64,000 nt of DNA from Heracleum sosnowskyi (Eukaryota > Streptophyta > Magnoliopsida > Apiales > Apiaceae), in the NCBI GenBank assembly GCA_030848705.1, contig CM061235.1:128758228-128822227 (forward strand), read 5' to 3'. The notes below the pieces were generated by a model. That model saw nothing but the letters and a program-made list of their open reading frames with translations, was not told the DNA's origin and did no database searches. Position 1 is the first letter of the stretch. Each line of letters opens with the position of its first letter. Shown here piece by piece: positions 45,728 to 56,539 of the stretch. Position numbers and translations under genes: made by a program.

Positions 45728-45914
45728 TCTGAAGATTAGTATTCATCGCTTGAGTATCAGCCATTGCGATTCAAGAAATACAGAAAAATTAGGTCAAGAA
45801 TCGATCGATTGAAAATGACGATTGAAGACGATCAACAAAACAGAAAAAACAGAATGAAAACAAACAAACCAACCACGAATCAATCATCAGCAGATCACTG
45901 TAGCTCTGATACCA

Positions 45915-46143
45915 TGAGAAGATTCGTGTTTGATCAGAATCGAAGAACAAGAAGATAGATACAGATTTGTATGTATATTAGAAACTGTAAAACTAGCTCA
46001 TTATCATTGTGTCCCTTTTACAATCTAGAACTCTCAAATATATACAAAAGAATAAGACTATTTCTCTAACTAACTTTCCCGCTCTTTCCAACAAACTATT
46101 TAAACAAACTATATATTTACATTTTTAACCCTATAGTCTAATA
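45915..46143 (-). repeat. 5' LTR of Copia-C, with primer site
   Basis: 229 bp. The minus strand directly inside reads TGGTATCAGAGCTACAG, complementary to initiator methionine tRNA. Confidence 0.93.
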
Positions 46144-46309
46144 CTTATTAATAGGTAATGAGATGGATGTCCTACTGATTTAGGGAGCACCATTTTTTAC
46201 TCCATTACTTATATTTGAGCTTAGGACATGATATAAGTAAATTGTTGGACTTACTGTTAGACATTATCATTGTTTTGATGTATTATTGATAAGTATTTCA
46301 CTACAAGAA

Positions 46310-46810
46310 AAACGGCCATTTCCTACCATTCAATTGGTTGGAAATGGCCACATTTTGGTCGGAAATGGAATCAATTCCAACCACACCCGTTGGTTGGAAT
46401 TGCTCAAGTCGGAAATGCTTAATGGTAGGAATTGCTAGGTTATTTCTAAAAGGCCCCACATGCCAAGTGGCTGCCCATGTGGCTTGCCACATGGGCAGCC
46501 ACTTGGCATGTGGGGCCTTGACACATCACTTGACACGTCAAGAGCCACGTCAGCTTAAAGGGGTCCCCCAATGTTGACATGTCATCCACATGTCAAGTGG
46601 GACCAGTCCAAGTCATTTTTGCCACATCACATTTGACTTCAGTCAAGATCTATTTCCTACCAATTTCTAATATGTCAATTGGTTGGTTTTATATCAGAAA
46701 CCATGTAAATTAGCATTTCCTACCAAGCATTTCCTACCATTCTGGGTTTCGAATGGTAAGCTTGGTAGGAAATGTGCAGATTTGGTAGGAAATGGTGGCT
46801 TTTCTTTTTG
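46310..46810. repeat. Left subterminal repeats of CACTA-5
   Basis: Variants of GGTAGGAAATG, GGTTGGAAATGG and complements recur. They include a 40-bp palindrome around 46480 (CCACATGCCAAGTGGCTGCC facing GGCAGCCACTTGGCATGTGG), which would extrude as a stable hairpin. Confidence 0.8.
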
Positions 46811-47019
46811 AAAAATTCTTTTTGTTTTGGTCATTTCCTGTACAAACAATTGTACAATCCACAATCCACATTCATCAAAATCAATCATAACATCCAAACT
46901 AAATAATACACTATAAATACAATGACTTGTAACTAAAATTACTTGCAATTAGATTAAAACATCCAACAAGTTTCCAACAACTTCATTATACATCCAACTA
47001 AAATTAAGAGTTTTAAGGT

Positions 47020-47208
47020 TTAATCTTCCTCACTATCCGAGCATTCACCTTCAGATTCACCATCTCCACCTTCCAAATCTCCTTCTGCATCTTCCATTGC
47101 ACATGCACCTTCCATTGCACAAGTGTTACCTTCACAATCAGCCTCAACATCGCCTTCATCGTCGGAAATGTTCGTCACATCGTCCTCCTCATCGAAACTA
47201 TCACCCAT
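47020..47208 (-). CDS. Small acidic open frame, unknown
   Basis: A 62-codon frame is very rich in Asp and Glu (MGDSFDEEDDVTNISDDEGD, ending GESEGECSDSEED) with a short repeat of CAMEGACAMEDA. I do not recognise it. Such acidic tails occur at the C-terminus of many nuclear proteins, and it may be the 3' exon of a captured gene or part of the element. It lies downstream, in the same orientation, of the LETM1-like exons. Confidence 0.3.
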   Translation of the reverse strand: MGDSFDEEDDVTNISDDEGDVEADCEGNTCAMEGACAMEDAEGDLEGGDGESEGECSDSEED

Positions 47209-47810
47209 GACCTACAACTAAAATAACACAAAAACACATAAGTGACATACACATCAAGGTAAAATAATACTAAAGACGTAAAACCACTTGAAAGGAATTT
47301 ACGTCTTTCGCCTTGGCTTGATACACACAAACATTGCCATTAACAAGATATAAAATCACATCTAGATGTAAAATTAACAACAATAATTCAACAATTATAT
47401 TGCTTGAATAAAATTTACCAAGAAAAGACATCTGAAAGTTAGTTGCAGGTTTTACACAATTCACGTACAGAACTTAAAATAATTTGTAATATGAAAAGAT
47501 AAATAAAAATGCATAGAACTCATACCAGTTTTGTCAAAGCGTTAACCGAGACGCAAAACCTCAAGAATTAATTTTAAATAAGGATATAGGAATGTTCAGG
47601 AAAAAAAAATCCAATGTAAATTAATTTTTGAGGTCGTTCGATTTAAGAGGGCTCTCTTTTAAAACTTGGCAAATACACGTACGATATGCGTGATATTCAG
47701 AAGACGAGGATAAAAAACACATAAACACACACACAGATTTATGTATTCCAATAGACATGTATTCTGTAGAAAGGAAAATAAAGATACATATAAGAACAAA
47801 TTCGACTTAC
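47209..47810 (-). other. Non-coding part of CACTA-5
   Basis: Intron-like AT-rich sequence between the acidic frame and the LETM1-like exons. No domain is recognised. Confidence 0.4.
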
Positions 47811-48091
47811 ATTTTTAGTCTTTTCCGAAGCATGAGACGCAAATATTCATCTGTCCCACACGGAGGGATTCCCATACAATTGCACATATTCACTAATTGG
47901 GCTCTGTTAGGCAGGGAAAAGGCAACAGTTTTCACTCATCAAACAAATGATATCAAATAGAATTGCAAGAAAAAATTTATGAAAAATTTGCTCAACTCTT
48001 ACATGCTAATATTATCTAAAGTAAGCTCGTCGTTGTACAACCTGGCGAAGAACAAAATGTCCTCAATAGATACGGGCTTTTTTCTTCTGAA
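47811..48091 (-). pseudogene. LETM1-like mitochondrial protein, captured exons
   Basis: Exon 48003-48091 (CTGCAG acceptor) reads KPVSIEDILFFARLYNDELT and LDNIS. Exon 47811-47903 (CTAACAG acceptor, GTAAGT donor) reads AQLVNMCNCMGIPPCGTDEY and LRLMLRKRL. Together they match the ribosome-binding-like core of LETM1 proteins, inner-mitochondrial-membrane proteins for cation balance and translation. Exon phases fit. The donor region of the first exon has AGCAT where AGCAG is expected, changing R to I. A further block at about 48185-48255 (QDTARTMIKLNVKQTG) may be the exon before, but it is degenerate. Confidence 0.8.
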
Positions 48092-48838
48092 CTGCAGGAG
48101 AAAATAATGGTTAGCAACGTAAGGAAACTGAAATTATGAGACTTCCATGGATGATTCTCAAAATGCATGCATACTGACATTGCCTACGAAACAGTCATGA
48201 TCGCGACCCGTTTGCTTCACATTTAACTTGATCATCGTTCTAGCTGTGTCCTGAAGAAAAACAGCAAATTCACTTCACATTTAACTTGATCAGCTAATTC
48301 TTCTCCATTACATTTATCATGGTTAAGAACCATAATGTATCAACTTTGGTTAATACATTTATTGATAACTTTGGTTATCAATGGTTAAGATCTGCAAAGC
48401 TTCCAATAGACAAGCTATTGATTTATTTTTAGATTGAAACGTTTATGAAAAATTGCAGTAATTTTTCTTATTTCTACAACTCCGCTGAATTGAATCTTCA
48501 TTTTTCTTAAATTGCAATGCTTTCAGGTCACAAAGCAGGAAGTGTACCAGCTAAAAACCTAGAGCCATCCTAACTTAAATGAAGAAATTCTGCAGCATCA
48601 GCTGATTTAATAACAATCCAGTGAACCAATTTAATATTTAACTTTTAATACAGAAAGATACTACAACACTAGCTATTTCCCCAGGACCACGAAGAATACT
48701 GACAACTAAATAAAGTAGCTGAACATCAAGTAAGAAATAGAAAATAAAAATGAATTCATTCCAACCAACGAGAAGCGGGAAAATCATTTTGTGAAAATCC
48801 TTTATAAAAGTTGCTTAGAGAGAATTGGGCCTATTTAC

Positions 48839-49011
48839 CTAATCGATCAATAAAAGCCGTCTACATAAGTTGTGCAAATGGGTCGATAGCCTGTCCTAGA
48901 ATTGCTGGCAAGGACAGCGCGATAAGTTCATGTGTTGGATTAGTAGCATTTTCTTTCAACTCAGCCTTAACTTTGTCACATGCAACCGACGTAGAAATCT
49001 CATTCAAATCA
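48839..49011 (-). pseudogene. MATE transporter (plastid DTX type), captured exon
   Basis: After an acceptor CAG the frame reads DLNEISTSVACDKVKAELKE, then HELIALSLPAILGQAIDPFA, QLM, an in-frame TAG, and TAFIDRLG up to a GTAAAT donor. The LPA..GQAIDP..QLM.TA...RLG pattern is the first membrane helix of plant MATE (multidrug and toxic compound extrusion) carriers of the plastid-type DTX44/45 group. The stop replaces a Glu that is usual before TA. Only this exon is present, about 58 of some 500 residues. Confidence 0.8.
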
Positions 49012-49545
49012 CTGTAAACAAAAAGAGATCGTCATACCAGGAATTAAATTACAAGAACCAATGTAAACATCTTGACTGAATAAATTCACTTTTTACTACA
49101 TAGTCCACTCCACAAATGTGGCAAACAAAAATTACTAAAAGAATCCGGGAGAAAGAAAGTTGTGAGGTTTTATTGCTGTAGAAGAGCTTTAACAAAGAAT
49201 GTCACTTTGAAAAATTACAAGCTTTCAGAAGAGAAAATTTAAAGAAAATGAAATCATCCCATTCACTAATTTTTTAAACAGACGATTGCTTCCAGCCTAT
49301 GATGTTTCAGAAGGTGGTACAGAAAAACCAGGTCTGCATCACTACATAAAATTAAAAACAAAACAGCTACTTTAAATCAAAGCAAAGTTACAATTTGTGG
49401 TCAAGCTTCTACGCATACAACAGAAAATGCACCGGAGTATATAGAACACCCCATAGGAAGTCCCCGTACCAAACATAATATCAACACATATCTAAACAAT
49501 ATATTGTAATACAAACAGCTTAATCATGTATTACGTAAAATCATG
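49012..49545 (-). other. Intron-like spacer in CACTA-5
   Basis: No exon or repeat recognised between the MATE exon and the leader-like sequence. Confidence 0.4.
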
Positions 49546-49549
49546 AAAC

Positions 49550-49880
49550 TTTACCTCGAATCCACAAATTGAAGCCCTAAATCCCTAAATTGAACCCAAC
49601 CTAAAGCCCCAAATTCAACCCGAACTAAAGCCCCAAATTGAACTTGAACTGAAGCCCTAATTTCCAATTGAAGATTCAAAATCACCGATAAATCAATTAC
49701 AAAAGTGAAAAATCCCTAAATCAAATCAATCGAAGAAGGGTAAAATCGAAGTTGTTTTTTGTATGTAATATGTATGTATGTACAGAGAGAGGATAGAGAG
49801 AGAGAAAGAGAGAAATACTGAGAAGAAAGTTCGAAGAATTGTGAAGTGTGGGAGAGAAAAAATTGGAAAGAGCGGTATTT
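49550..49880 (-). promoter_or_regulatory. Captured 5'-leader-like sequence
   Basis: On the minus strand there are TCTCTCTC tracts (49784-49815) and then repeated phrases TTTGGGGCTTTAGTT(C/G)GGGTT and TTAGGGCTTCA (49575-49660). These are three diverged ~31-bp units of the kind found in plant 5' leaders. It lies upstream of the MATE exon in the same direction. Confidence 0.4.
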
Positions 49881-49937
49881 TTGCCGCCCACACTATTTTT
49901 CATCTGTTTTCGTGTAGGGGTGCTATTATAATCATTT

Positions 49938-51477
49938 CTCCCCTAATTTTATTTTTTATAATTTTATTAATCGATTACCTACCAACAATGGTAGGTTTTG
50001 ATGTGTGCGGGAAATTCAACTTTTTCGTGAAATTTTTGGCGGAAATTGCCAAAAATTTTGGGTTGGTACGGAATCGAACCCCTGCCCTCTCCCAGAATAA
50101 CCAACTGCCCAACCACTATGCCAACCATGCTTTTGTACTAAATTAGCAGTAAATTATATGTATCATGCTCCGAATCAATTTTGTAAATTATAAGTTTGAC
50201 AGATAGATTCATTATAAAAATGTAAGAGCTTAAATTAAAAAAATCTAAAATTTCACATACAACTAAGAAATCAACATATTTAATCATCTGTAAGGTTAGA
50301 TCGTTGAAAAAAAAATTAAAAAAAATCGAAAAGTGTAACCCTAGACAACCCCTAAAATATGAGTATAAACTCTAACTCAATCTTCGAACACCGACACTCT
50401 TTCGTTTTCTAAACGACTTTAACTTTTTGTAATTCTTTTTTGTTTAAATTTTTTTCCTTACCTTCATCAAACTACAAAACGACGTTTCATCTAAAAAAAA
50501 TTAATTTATCAATACGTCTTTATATTTTTAATTTTTTTTCGATATAATTAAGTTTTAGCGAATAACATAAAAACATAAGAATGTAAGTTTAAATCAACTA
50601 ATTTTTATCCTCCACTACTAAAATGAGTAGATCTTTATGTCCGTAGAGTTTGATTAACAAAAAACATGATAACCGATAACAAAAAAATAATAAAAACACA
50701 TTCTCCCCTAATTTTGTTTTTTTTTAATTATTTTATTAAGACATCAAAACCTACCAACAATGGTAGATTTTGATGTGCGAGGGAAATTCAAATTTTCGTG
50801 TCATTTTTGGCGTAAATTGCCAAAAAAATTGGGTTCTGCAGAATCGAACCCCTCCACTCTCCGAGAATGACCAAGTGCTAAACTACTGCACCAACAACGC
50901 TTTTGCACTAAATCAATTGTAAATTTTCTATATCATACCCCAAATCTATTTTATACATTATAATTTTGATAGATAGATTCATTATAAATATATGGGACTT
51001 TAAATTAAAAAAATCTAAAATTTTACATACATCTAAGAAATCAATATATTTAATCATCCGTAAGGTTAGATCGTTGAATTTATTTATAAAAAAAAATCGA
51101 AATGTGTAACCCTAGACAACCCCTAAAATATGAGTATAAACTCTAACTCAATCTTCGAACACCGACACTCTTTCGTTTTCTAAATGACTTTAACTTTTTG
51201 TAATTCTTTTTTGTCTAAATTTTTTTCCTTACCTTCATCAAACTATAAAACGACGTTTCATCTAAAAAAAATTAATTTATCAATACGTCTTTATATTTTT
51301 AAATTTTTTTTCCGATATAATTAGGTTTTAGCGAATAACATAAAAACATAAGAATGTATGTTTAAATCAACTAATTTTTATCCTCCACTACTAAAATGAG
51401 TAGATCTTTATGTCGATAGAGTTTGATTAACAAAAAACATGATAATCGATAACAAAAAATATAATAAAAACATATTC
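49938..51477. repeat. 770-bp tandem duplication in CACTA-5
   Basis: Two copies, about 49938-50702 and 50703-51477, begin TTCTCCCCTAATTTT and keep the same order throughout. Examples are CCTACCAACAATGGTAG, CCTAGACAACCCCTAAAATA and TGAGTATAAACTCTAACTCA in both. A third start of the unit occurs at 51477. They are close to identical in their second halves and more diverged in their first halves. Confidence 0.88.
50061..50126 (-). repeat. tRNA-like motif in the first tandem copy
   Basis: On the minus strand a 66-nt stretch starts GGTTGGCATAGTGGTTGG (like a Pol III A box) and has GGGGTTCGATTCC (like a B box) near its end. Its ends GGTTGG and CCAACC can pair. A diverged version occurs in the second copy (about 50831-50894, TGGTGCAGTAGTTTAGCAC and GGGGTTCGATTC). 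It is shorter than a real tRNA and lacks a clear anticodon arm, so a tRNA-derived relic (SINE-like) is likelier than a tRNA gene. Confidence 0.45.
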
Positions 51478-52231
51478 TCCCCTAATTTGCATTATGCAAC
51501 CCTTTCCTACCAATTTTGGTAGGAAATGTACTTAATAATTGGACCAATTACAAACAGCCACGCCCGATGACATGGAAGCGGGGACCAGAAAAGTTTAAAT
51601 TTTGCATTCGGGTCTTTTCCTACCAATATTGGTAGGAAAAATACCTGGAAAAATAATATTATTTATATTTTAAGAAATTGTTTATTAATCTAAAAATGTG
51701 AGGGACTGTGATGTGGAAGGTGGGGTCCTTTCATTATCAAAATGCAACTAAAACCTACCAAAATCGGTAGGTTTTGATTTCCTACCAAAGTTGGTAGGAA
51801 CAGGTTGCTGGTAGTTTTTGTTGACGAGACTACTTACGTGGATGGTGGGGTATCATCACATTCATTTCCTACCAGTTTTGGTTGGTTTTGATTTCCCATC
51901 AAAACCTACCAAAATCTAGTAGGAAATGACCATGACAAAATTTCGTTATTTTTTCCCCAGAAATTGTTTATTAATTTCAAATACGTGAGGGATAATGATG
52001 TGGAATGTGGGGTCGTTGAAAAGTCAAATTGTGACCAAAACCGACTAAATCTGGTAGGAATTGATTTCCGACCAAAAATTGGTAGGAATTGATGCTTGCG
52101 TGTACAAAACTTGGGACCCACAGACACCATTTCCAACCAATTTCTTTGTTGGTTGGAAATGCTCAGTCATTTCCAACCAATTTTTTTTGGTATGTTTTAA
52201 ATGATAGGAAATGGCCGTTTTTCTTGTAGTG
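51478..52231. repeat. Right subterminal region of CACTA-5
   Basis: TTTCCTACCAA, GGTAGGAAATG and AAACCTACCAAAA(T/A)(C/T) recur more than ten times up to the terminus, matching the left end. Confidence 0.8.
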
Positions 52232-52234
52232 TTT

Positions 52235-53188
52235 TAATTAATTATACAAGTGGAATATTGGTGTTTACACGTCATATATATATTGTGTTTATTACTTGTT
52301 ATGTGTGTGCTATGTATTGATAGGTGTATTGTGAATTTCAAAATTTATGTAGTATCCTAACTTAATATAAATTATATTTTATTTAATAATAAACTTAAAA
52401 ATGATACCAAAAATTTCAGAATCAAGATTCCAGCTAACTAGCTTTTTTATTTTTACCATAAAAAAACTATGACCTATGTATTAAATATGAGGTATTTAAC
52501 CTTAATTCGGACTCCAGTTTAATAACAAACTAAATCTCTACCCGTGATGTATTAAAATGGTGGGAGGCGAGTAGGAGAAGAAGAGCAATAAATCATGCTC
52601 CGTGTTTAGCGGACTTAAGTGGGCCCGGTGCAACTGGCTAACTGAATGTTTGAGAATTGAGAGTGAGTGAATAGTATGTTTGGAAACTTATAAGAATTTG
52701 AATTTAAATTTTATTTAAAATTTAAATATTTAGATATTAGGGAACTACCAGAATTTTAATAGAGGTGTAAAAAGTCTTCACAACACAAATGCTTTTACTG
52801 TATGAACGTAGAAAGGGTAATGGATAATGAAAATTAGGTTGATGTAACTACTTACTTACTATATTTATACATGAATAGAATATTTTGAAACAGCTGGAAT
52901 ACATGTATGTTTAGTAAATACTCCTACATCTCATTTTTCTTTCTGTCACTTCACTTTCATGGTACGCTTAAAGTTATTCTCAACATTACCATCTCAATTT
53001 TAACTTCTACTCCAGCTATCCCTCAATTCTTTATATCGGGTTGCGAATCAAAATTAAAATAAAGTAGAAATAATCAACAAATATAATTAATTTGAAGTGA
53101 TTGACTAAAATTATGAGAAGTGTTTCATTTGAGTGCTTATTTTTTTATAAATTATATAAAAAATTTATTTTTGATATGTCAAATACAG
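52235..53188. other. Intergenic DNA, no gene
   Basis: AT-rich single-copy-looking sequence. No frames, splice patterns or repeats were recognised. Confidence 0.5.
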
Positions 53189-53356
53189 TAGAACCTCCCT
53201 ACGATAATATCTTTGGATCGAAAAAAAATATTATTATAAGGAGTTTATTCCTAAATATAAGTAATTTTTAAATTTAATTATATAATGTTGGAACCGTAAT
53301 TTTTTTTATTATATGAAAGTTATTCTTATATAAAATATTATTAAAATGAGGTTCTA
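53189..53356. mobile_element. Small AT-rich MITE-like element
   Basis: Inverted ends TAGAACCTC (53189) and GAGGTTCTA (53356) enclose an AT-rich core with AATATTATTATAAGGAG and TATATAATGTTGGAACCG, a 168-bp unit. No clear target duplication beyond a few bases. Confidence 0.5.
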
Positions 53357-54411
53357 TAAAAAAAATTTAGTTAAAAATTTTAATCCATTGAAAATACTCT
53401 TCCATGCTAATAATTCACTTGTGAACACGAGAAATACTAAATTGCATATCGTCCTCATAAATAAATGTCACATTTATCATGCATTCTACATCACATGTAA
53501 TTCAATGATAGAAAACTCACAATTATCAAGTTCCACATGTTACTGTTCTTGAAATGAAGATTTCGTACTCGATCACTTCAAAAAAAATATTTAAAATAAT
53601 TTATGAAACTATATTTTATAATAGTTTTAAAATGTGTGTCAAATCACTATATTCCAATATATACAATCAAGTGAGACATATGGAGTAATATTTTAACAAA
53701 CATGGATTATTAACTTTAATCCGATTGATGTTCAAAAGAAAAGTAGCTTTATTTCCATTGCCATTTCCCTAATCGAATCCTCTTAACAAGTAAAACCCCC
53801 TTGAAAATTACTATATATATTATGCCTACACAAATAGAGTATCAATTTGTTTACATTGATTACAGTGTTTTGATTAGCTTTTCTTGTGTTTTTTCCAAAA
53901 AATTTCCCCCCAATTTACATGGAACTGAAAAGCAAGTAAAAATCTTTATGACTAACACGCCTAATGAACATACAATAACTGGCATTTTTATTTATTCTAA
54001 GAAAATATAAAGTATTGTAGTTCAACTTGCATGCAGATGATCCGATCATGTCGATAAGTTAAAGATCTAGCTACCTGCTACATTTTTAGCAACCTCTAAT
54101 ACAATTAATTATTTGCATATTTTTCCAAAAGATAGTTGGCAAAAATTAAATTATTAAGACGTACAATAATTGAAAAGGGAGAAAAAGGCGATTCATGCAA
54201 CTAATTTAAATGATTTTTCACTCTAAACATGAGTCAAATTTGTGATTCGATTTTTCTACTAAATTATTTAGTCTTTTGGAACTTTGACTTTAACGTACAG
54301 ACGGTGATTAGTTATTATTTGACCAATTGGTATATGCAAATTGAAGGATATTAAACTTTTAACTTCTTCTCATGATTTACAAGGCGTTACTTTTGACATT
54401 GTAAACAAGGA
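53357..54411. other. Intergenic DNA, no gene
   Basis: AT-rich; nothing recognised. Confidence 0.5.
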
Positions 54412-54424
54412 TACGTGTTGCCGA

Positions 54425-54785
54425 GGCCGTAATTATTCGTTTAACGGGGCTCGACTTGGCTAGAATTCGTTAATGAGTTGAGCTTGAATATAAGATAGGG
54501 CTCGTTTAACTAAATGAACGGGCTCGACTTGACTCGACTCGTGAAATTAAACGAGTCGAGTTCGGGCAAAATATTAGGCTCATTTAAGTGTAATTTTACA
54601 CGAGTCGGCTCGCCCGACTCGTTTAAATAGGCTCGTTTCACTAAACGAGTCGGCTCGGCTCGACTCGTGAAATTAAACGAGCTACGAGCCAACTCGGTTC
54701 GTAAAAAAAAGCTCGGCTCGAATTAATACTCGACTCGAATTAATACTCGACTCGAACTCGCCCGGCTCGACTCGAATTACAGCCC
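54425..54785. mobile_element. GCTCGACTCG-rich non-autonomous DNA element
   Basis: A 361-bp GC-richer unit is made almost wholly of variants of GGCTCGACTCG, AAACGAGTCG and AAATTAAACGAG. The ends GGCCGTAATT and the complement of GGGCTGTAATT pair. TACGTGTTGCCGA stands on both sides (54412-54424 and 54786-54798), a 13-bp direct repeat. The superfamily is unclear: hAT elements make 8-bp and Mutator 9-11-bp duplications. Confidence 0.65.
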
Positions 54786-54798
54786 TACGTGTTGCCGA

Positions 54799-55151
54799 CC
54801 TGAATGCATTGGCTACAAATAAAACGAGAGTTGGTTGGACAGACAAATATATCAAAATATATGAAGAAATGTAAGTGCATACGGACCAGGAGGTTTGGGA
54901 GGGCGTTGCAGCCTCACTTCTGATAATTTGTAAAACTTAATGAAAAACATTTATCTCATGATAACAAAATGTTGCTGGGTTTCTGCCGAAATGCTACGAA
55001 ATAAGGTCATTTGTCATGCAGATATAGCTAGATCAGTTAACATACAGAAAAAAATTGGATTTGTGTATGGTATGGATATGACAAATATGTTAGGTTGATT
55101 TCATTATCTTGAATTCTTCATGCATATTAAAGTTTCTTGAAAATATATGCA
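54799..55151. other. Intergenic DNA, no gene
   Basis: Nothing recognised up to the target duplication of Copia-D. Confidence 0.5.
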
Positions 55152-55156
55152 CATTG

Positions 55157-55514
55157 TGTTAGTTTTCAGGAAATGCAACACGAACAGAAAGAATGAAGCT
55201 ACGTCTTCTTCATTGATCAAGTAAAAAGTATATACAAGTATTCTGTTACAAAGAGTTTCAGAGAGATTTTCTGAGAGAGAGATAGCTGAGAGAGAGAGAG
55301 AATGAAGTAACTAACTTACAACAGGTAATGATACACTAATATATATACAATGAAATTAACAACTAGCATACAGCTAGCATTTCCTATTTCTTCTCTCAAC
55401 TAACTAACTATCCTTCTGACTTGGCATGTATGTTCGTTGTATATTGTTGTGTATCGATCAGTAGGTTGAGTTTGAGTAATGAGTTGTGGTGATGGAATAT
55501 GCTTATGCTTAATA
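55157..55514 (-). repeat. 3' LTR of Copia-D
   Basis: On the minus strand it begins TATTAAGCATAAGC and ends AAAACTAACA. It has GA-rich runs that differ in length from the other copy. It starts TA and not TG, as in Copia-C. Confidence 0.9.
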
Positions 55515-56539
55515 TCCCCCCTCAAGTTGGGAGGTGTAGAATACATGCCCAACTTGGAACCGAGATTTTGAAACTGAGGAAGAGGAAGTATCTTTTTAAA
55601 TGCATCAGCAAGTTGATTTTGAGTAGGCAAGAATGTGAGTTGTAGAAGACCTTCAAGAACCTTGTCACGAGTGAAGTGACAATCAATATCAATATGCTTT
55701 GTGTGTCCATGAAAAACGGGGTTTTTGGCAATATGTATGGCGGACTGATTATCACAGTGAAGCGTTACAGGTTTGAGTTTATTGACACCTAGTTCTTCTA
55801 ATAAACGAACTGTCCAAGTAACCTCTGCAGCAGCCGAGGCCATTGCCCTGTACTCAGATTCAGAAGAAGAACGAGAAATCGTAGCTTGCTTCTTTGATTT
55901 CCAGGCGATAGGGGAATCCCCAAAAAGTAAAACGTAACCAGTGACTGATCGTCTAGATGTCGGACAAGCAGCCCAGTCACTATCGGAATACGCCTGAAGT
56001 GTCAAAGAATCAGAAGATTTAAGGAGAATACCCTGATTAGGGGAAGTAGAAACATACTTTAAAGTATGGAGTAAAGCATCAAGATGAGAAGATCGTGGGG
56101 ACTGGAGAAATTGGCTTAAAACCTGAACAACATAATTCAAATCAGGGCGTGTGTTGGTAAGGTAATTAATTTTGCCAACAAGAGAATGATAAAGTGCAGG
56201 ATCAGCTATAAGATCACCATCGTTAGGAAGCAGCTTGAGATTTAAAGGTAATGGTGTGGAAGCTTTTCAAGGCAAGGCAAAAGGACAATCTGTCAATAAT
56301 TCTTTGGTGAATTTGGCCTGACTGAGCGCAATACCATTAGTATAATAGCCAACTTCCAATCCTAAAAAATAGTGTAAGAGACCTAAATCCTTAATACTGA
56401 ACACCTGATGAAGATGATTCTTGATAGCACTGATAAAGAGTAAATCATCACCCGTAACTATAATATCGTCAACATAGACAGCCATAATGCACCAATATAT
56501 TGATTCTGAAGTAAATTCTACTGTTGCTGCTGCTGTCAT
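55400..56539 (-). pseudogene. Copia-D reverse transcriptase (C-terminal) and RNase H
   Basis: From about 56484: AVYVDDIIVTGDDLLFISAI (catalytic YVDD), VFSIKDLGLLHYFLGLEVGY, and after a frame break near 56200 the RNase H part: DSDWAACPTSRRSVTGYVLL, SSSESEYRAMASAAAEVTWT, HGHTKHIDIDCHFTRDKV. The polymerase begins abruptly at the catalytic motif, because the fingers region was lost at the inversion joint (56485). The frame runs into the LTR. Confidence 0.9.

Larger units (their letters stand above)
41189..46143 (-). mobile_element. Copia-C: nearly intact Ty1/copia retrotransposon
   Basis: Two 229-bp LTRs (41189-41417 and 45915-46143) differ at about seven positions by eye. CTTAT flanks both sides (41184-41188 and 46144-46148). 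On the minus strand the LTR starts TATTAGACTATAGGG and ends CTTCTCA, so the usual TG start is TA. The polypurine tract GAGGAGGGGG (41418-41427) and primer site TGGTATCAGAGC (45903-45914) are in place. Gag-pol is one frame of about 1420 codons with a single stop. Confidence 0.95.
40933..46256. mobile_element. MITE-2 (PIF/Harbinger-like), split by Copia-C
   Basis: Starts GAGCAAGTCCAACAATGTCC at 40933 and ends with the complement of CAGTAAGTCCAACAAT at 46256. TTA flanks both sides (40930-40932 and 46257-46259). After removal of Copia-C and its duplicated CTTAT it is about 364 bp. Its sequence mirrors MITE-1 over nearly the full length. Confidence 0.75.
46299..52231 (-). mobile_element. CACTA-5: gene-capturing (Pack-CACTA) element
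   Basis: Left end CACTACAAGAAAAACGGCCA (46299), right end its exact inverted complement (52231). TTT on both sides (46296-46298 and 52232-52234). Both ends carry dense TTTCCTACC / GGTAGGAAATG motifs. There is no transposase. The interior holds minus-strand exons of a MATE transporter and a LETM1-like protein, a promoter-like leader and a 770-bp tandem duplication. Confidence 0.92.

Noticed and set aside
50061..50126. Functional tRNA gene
   Set aside because: Only 66 nt, no proper anticodon stem, and diverged in the tandem copy. Kept only as a tRNA-like repeat.
54510..54692. 60-codon frame in the GCTCG-rich element
   Set aside because: Low-complexity translation of a repeat.
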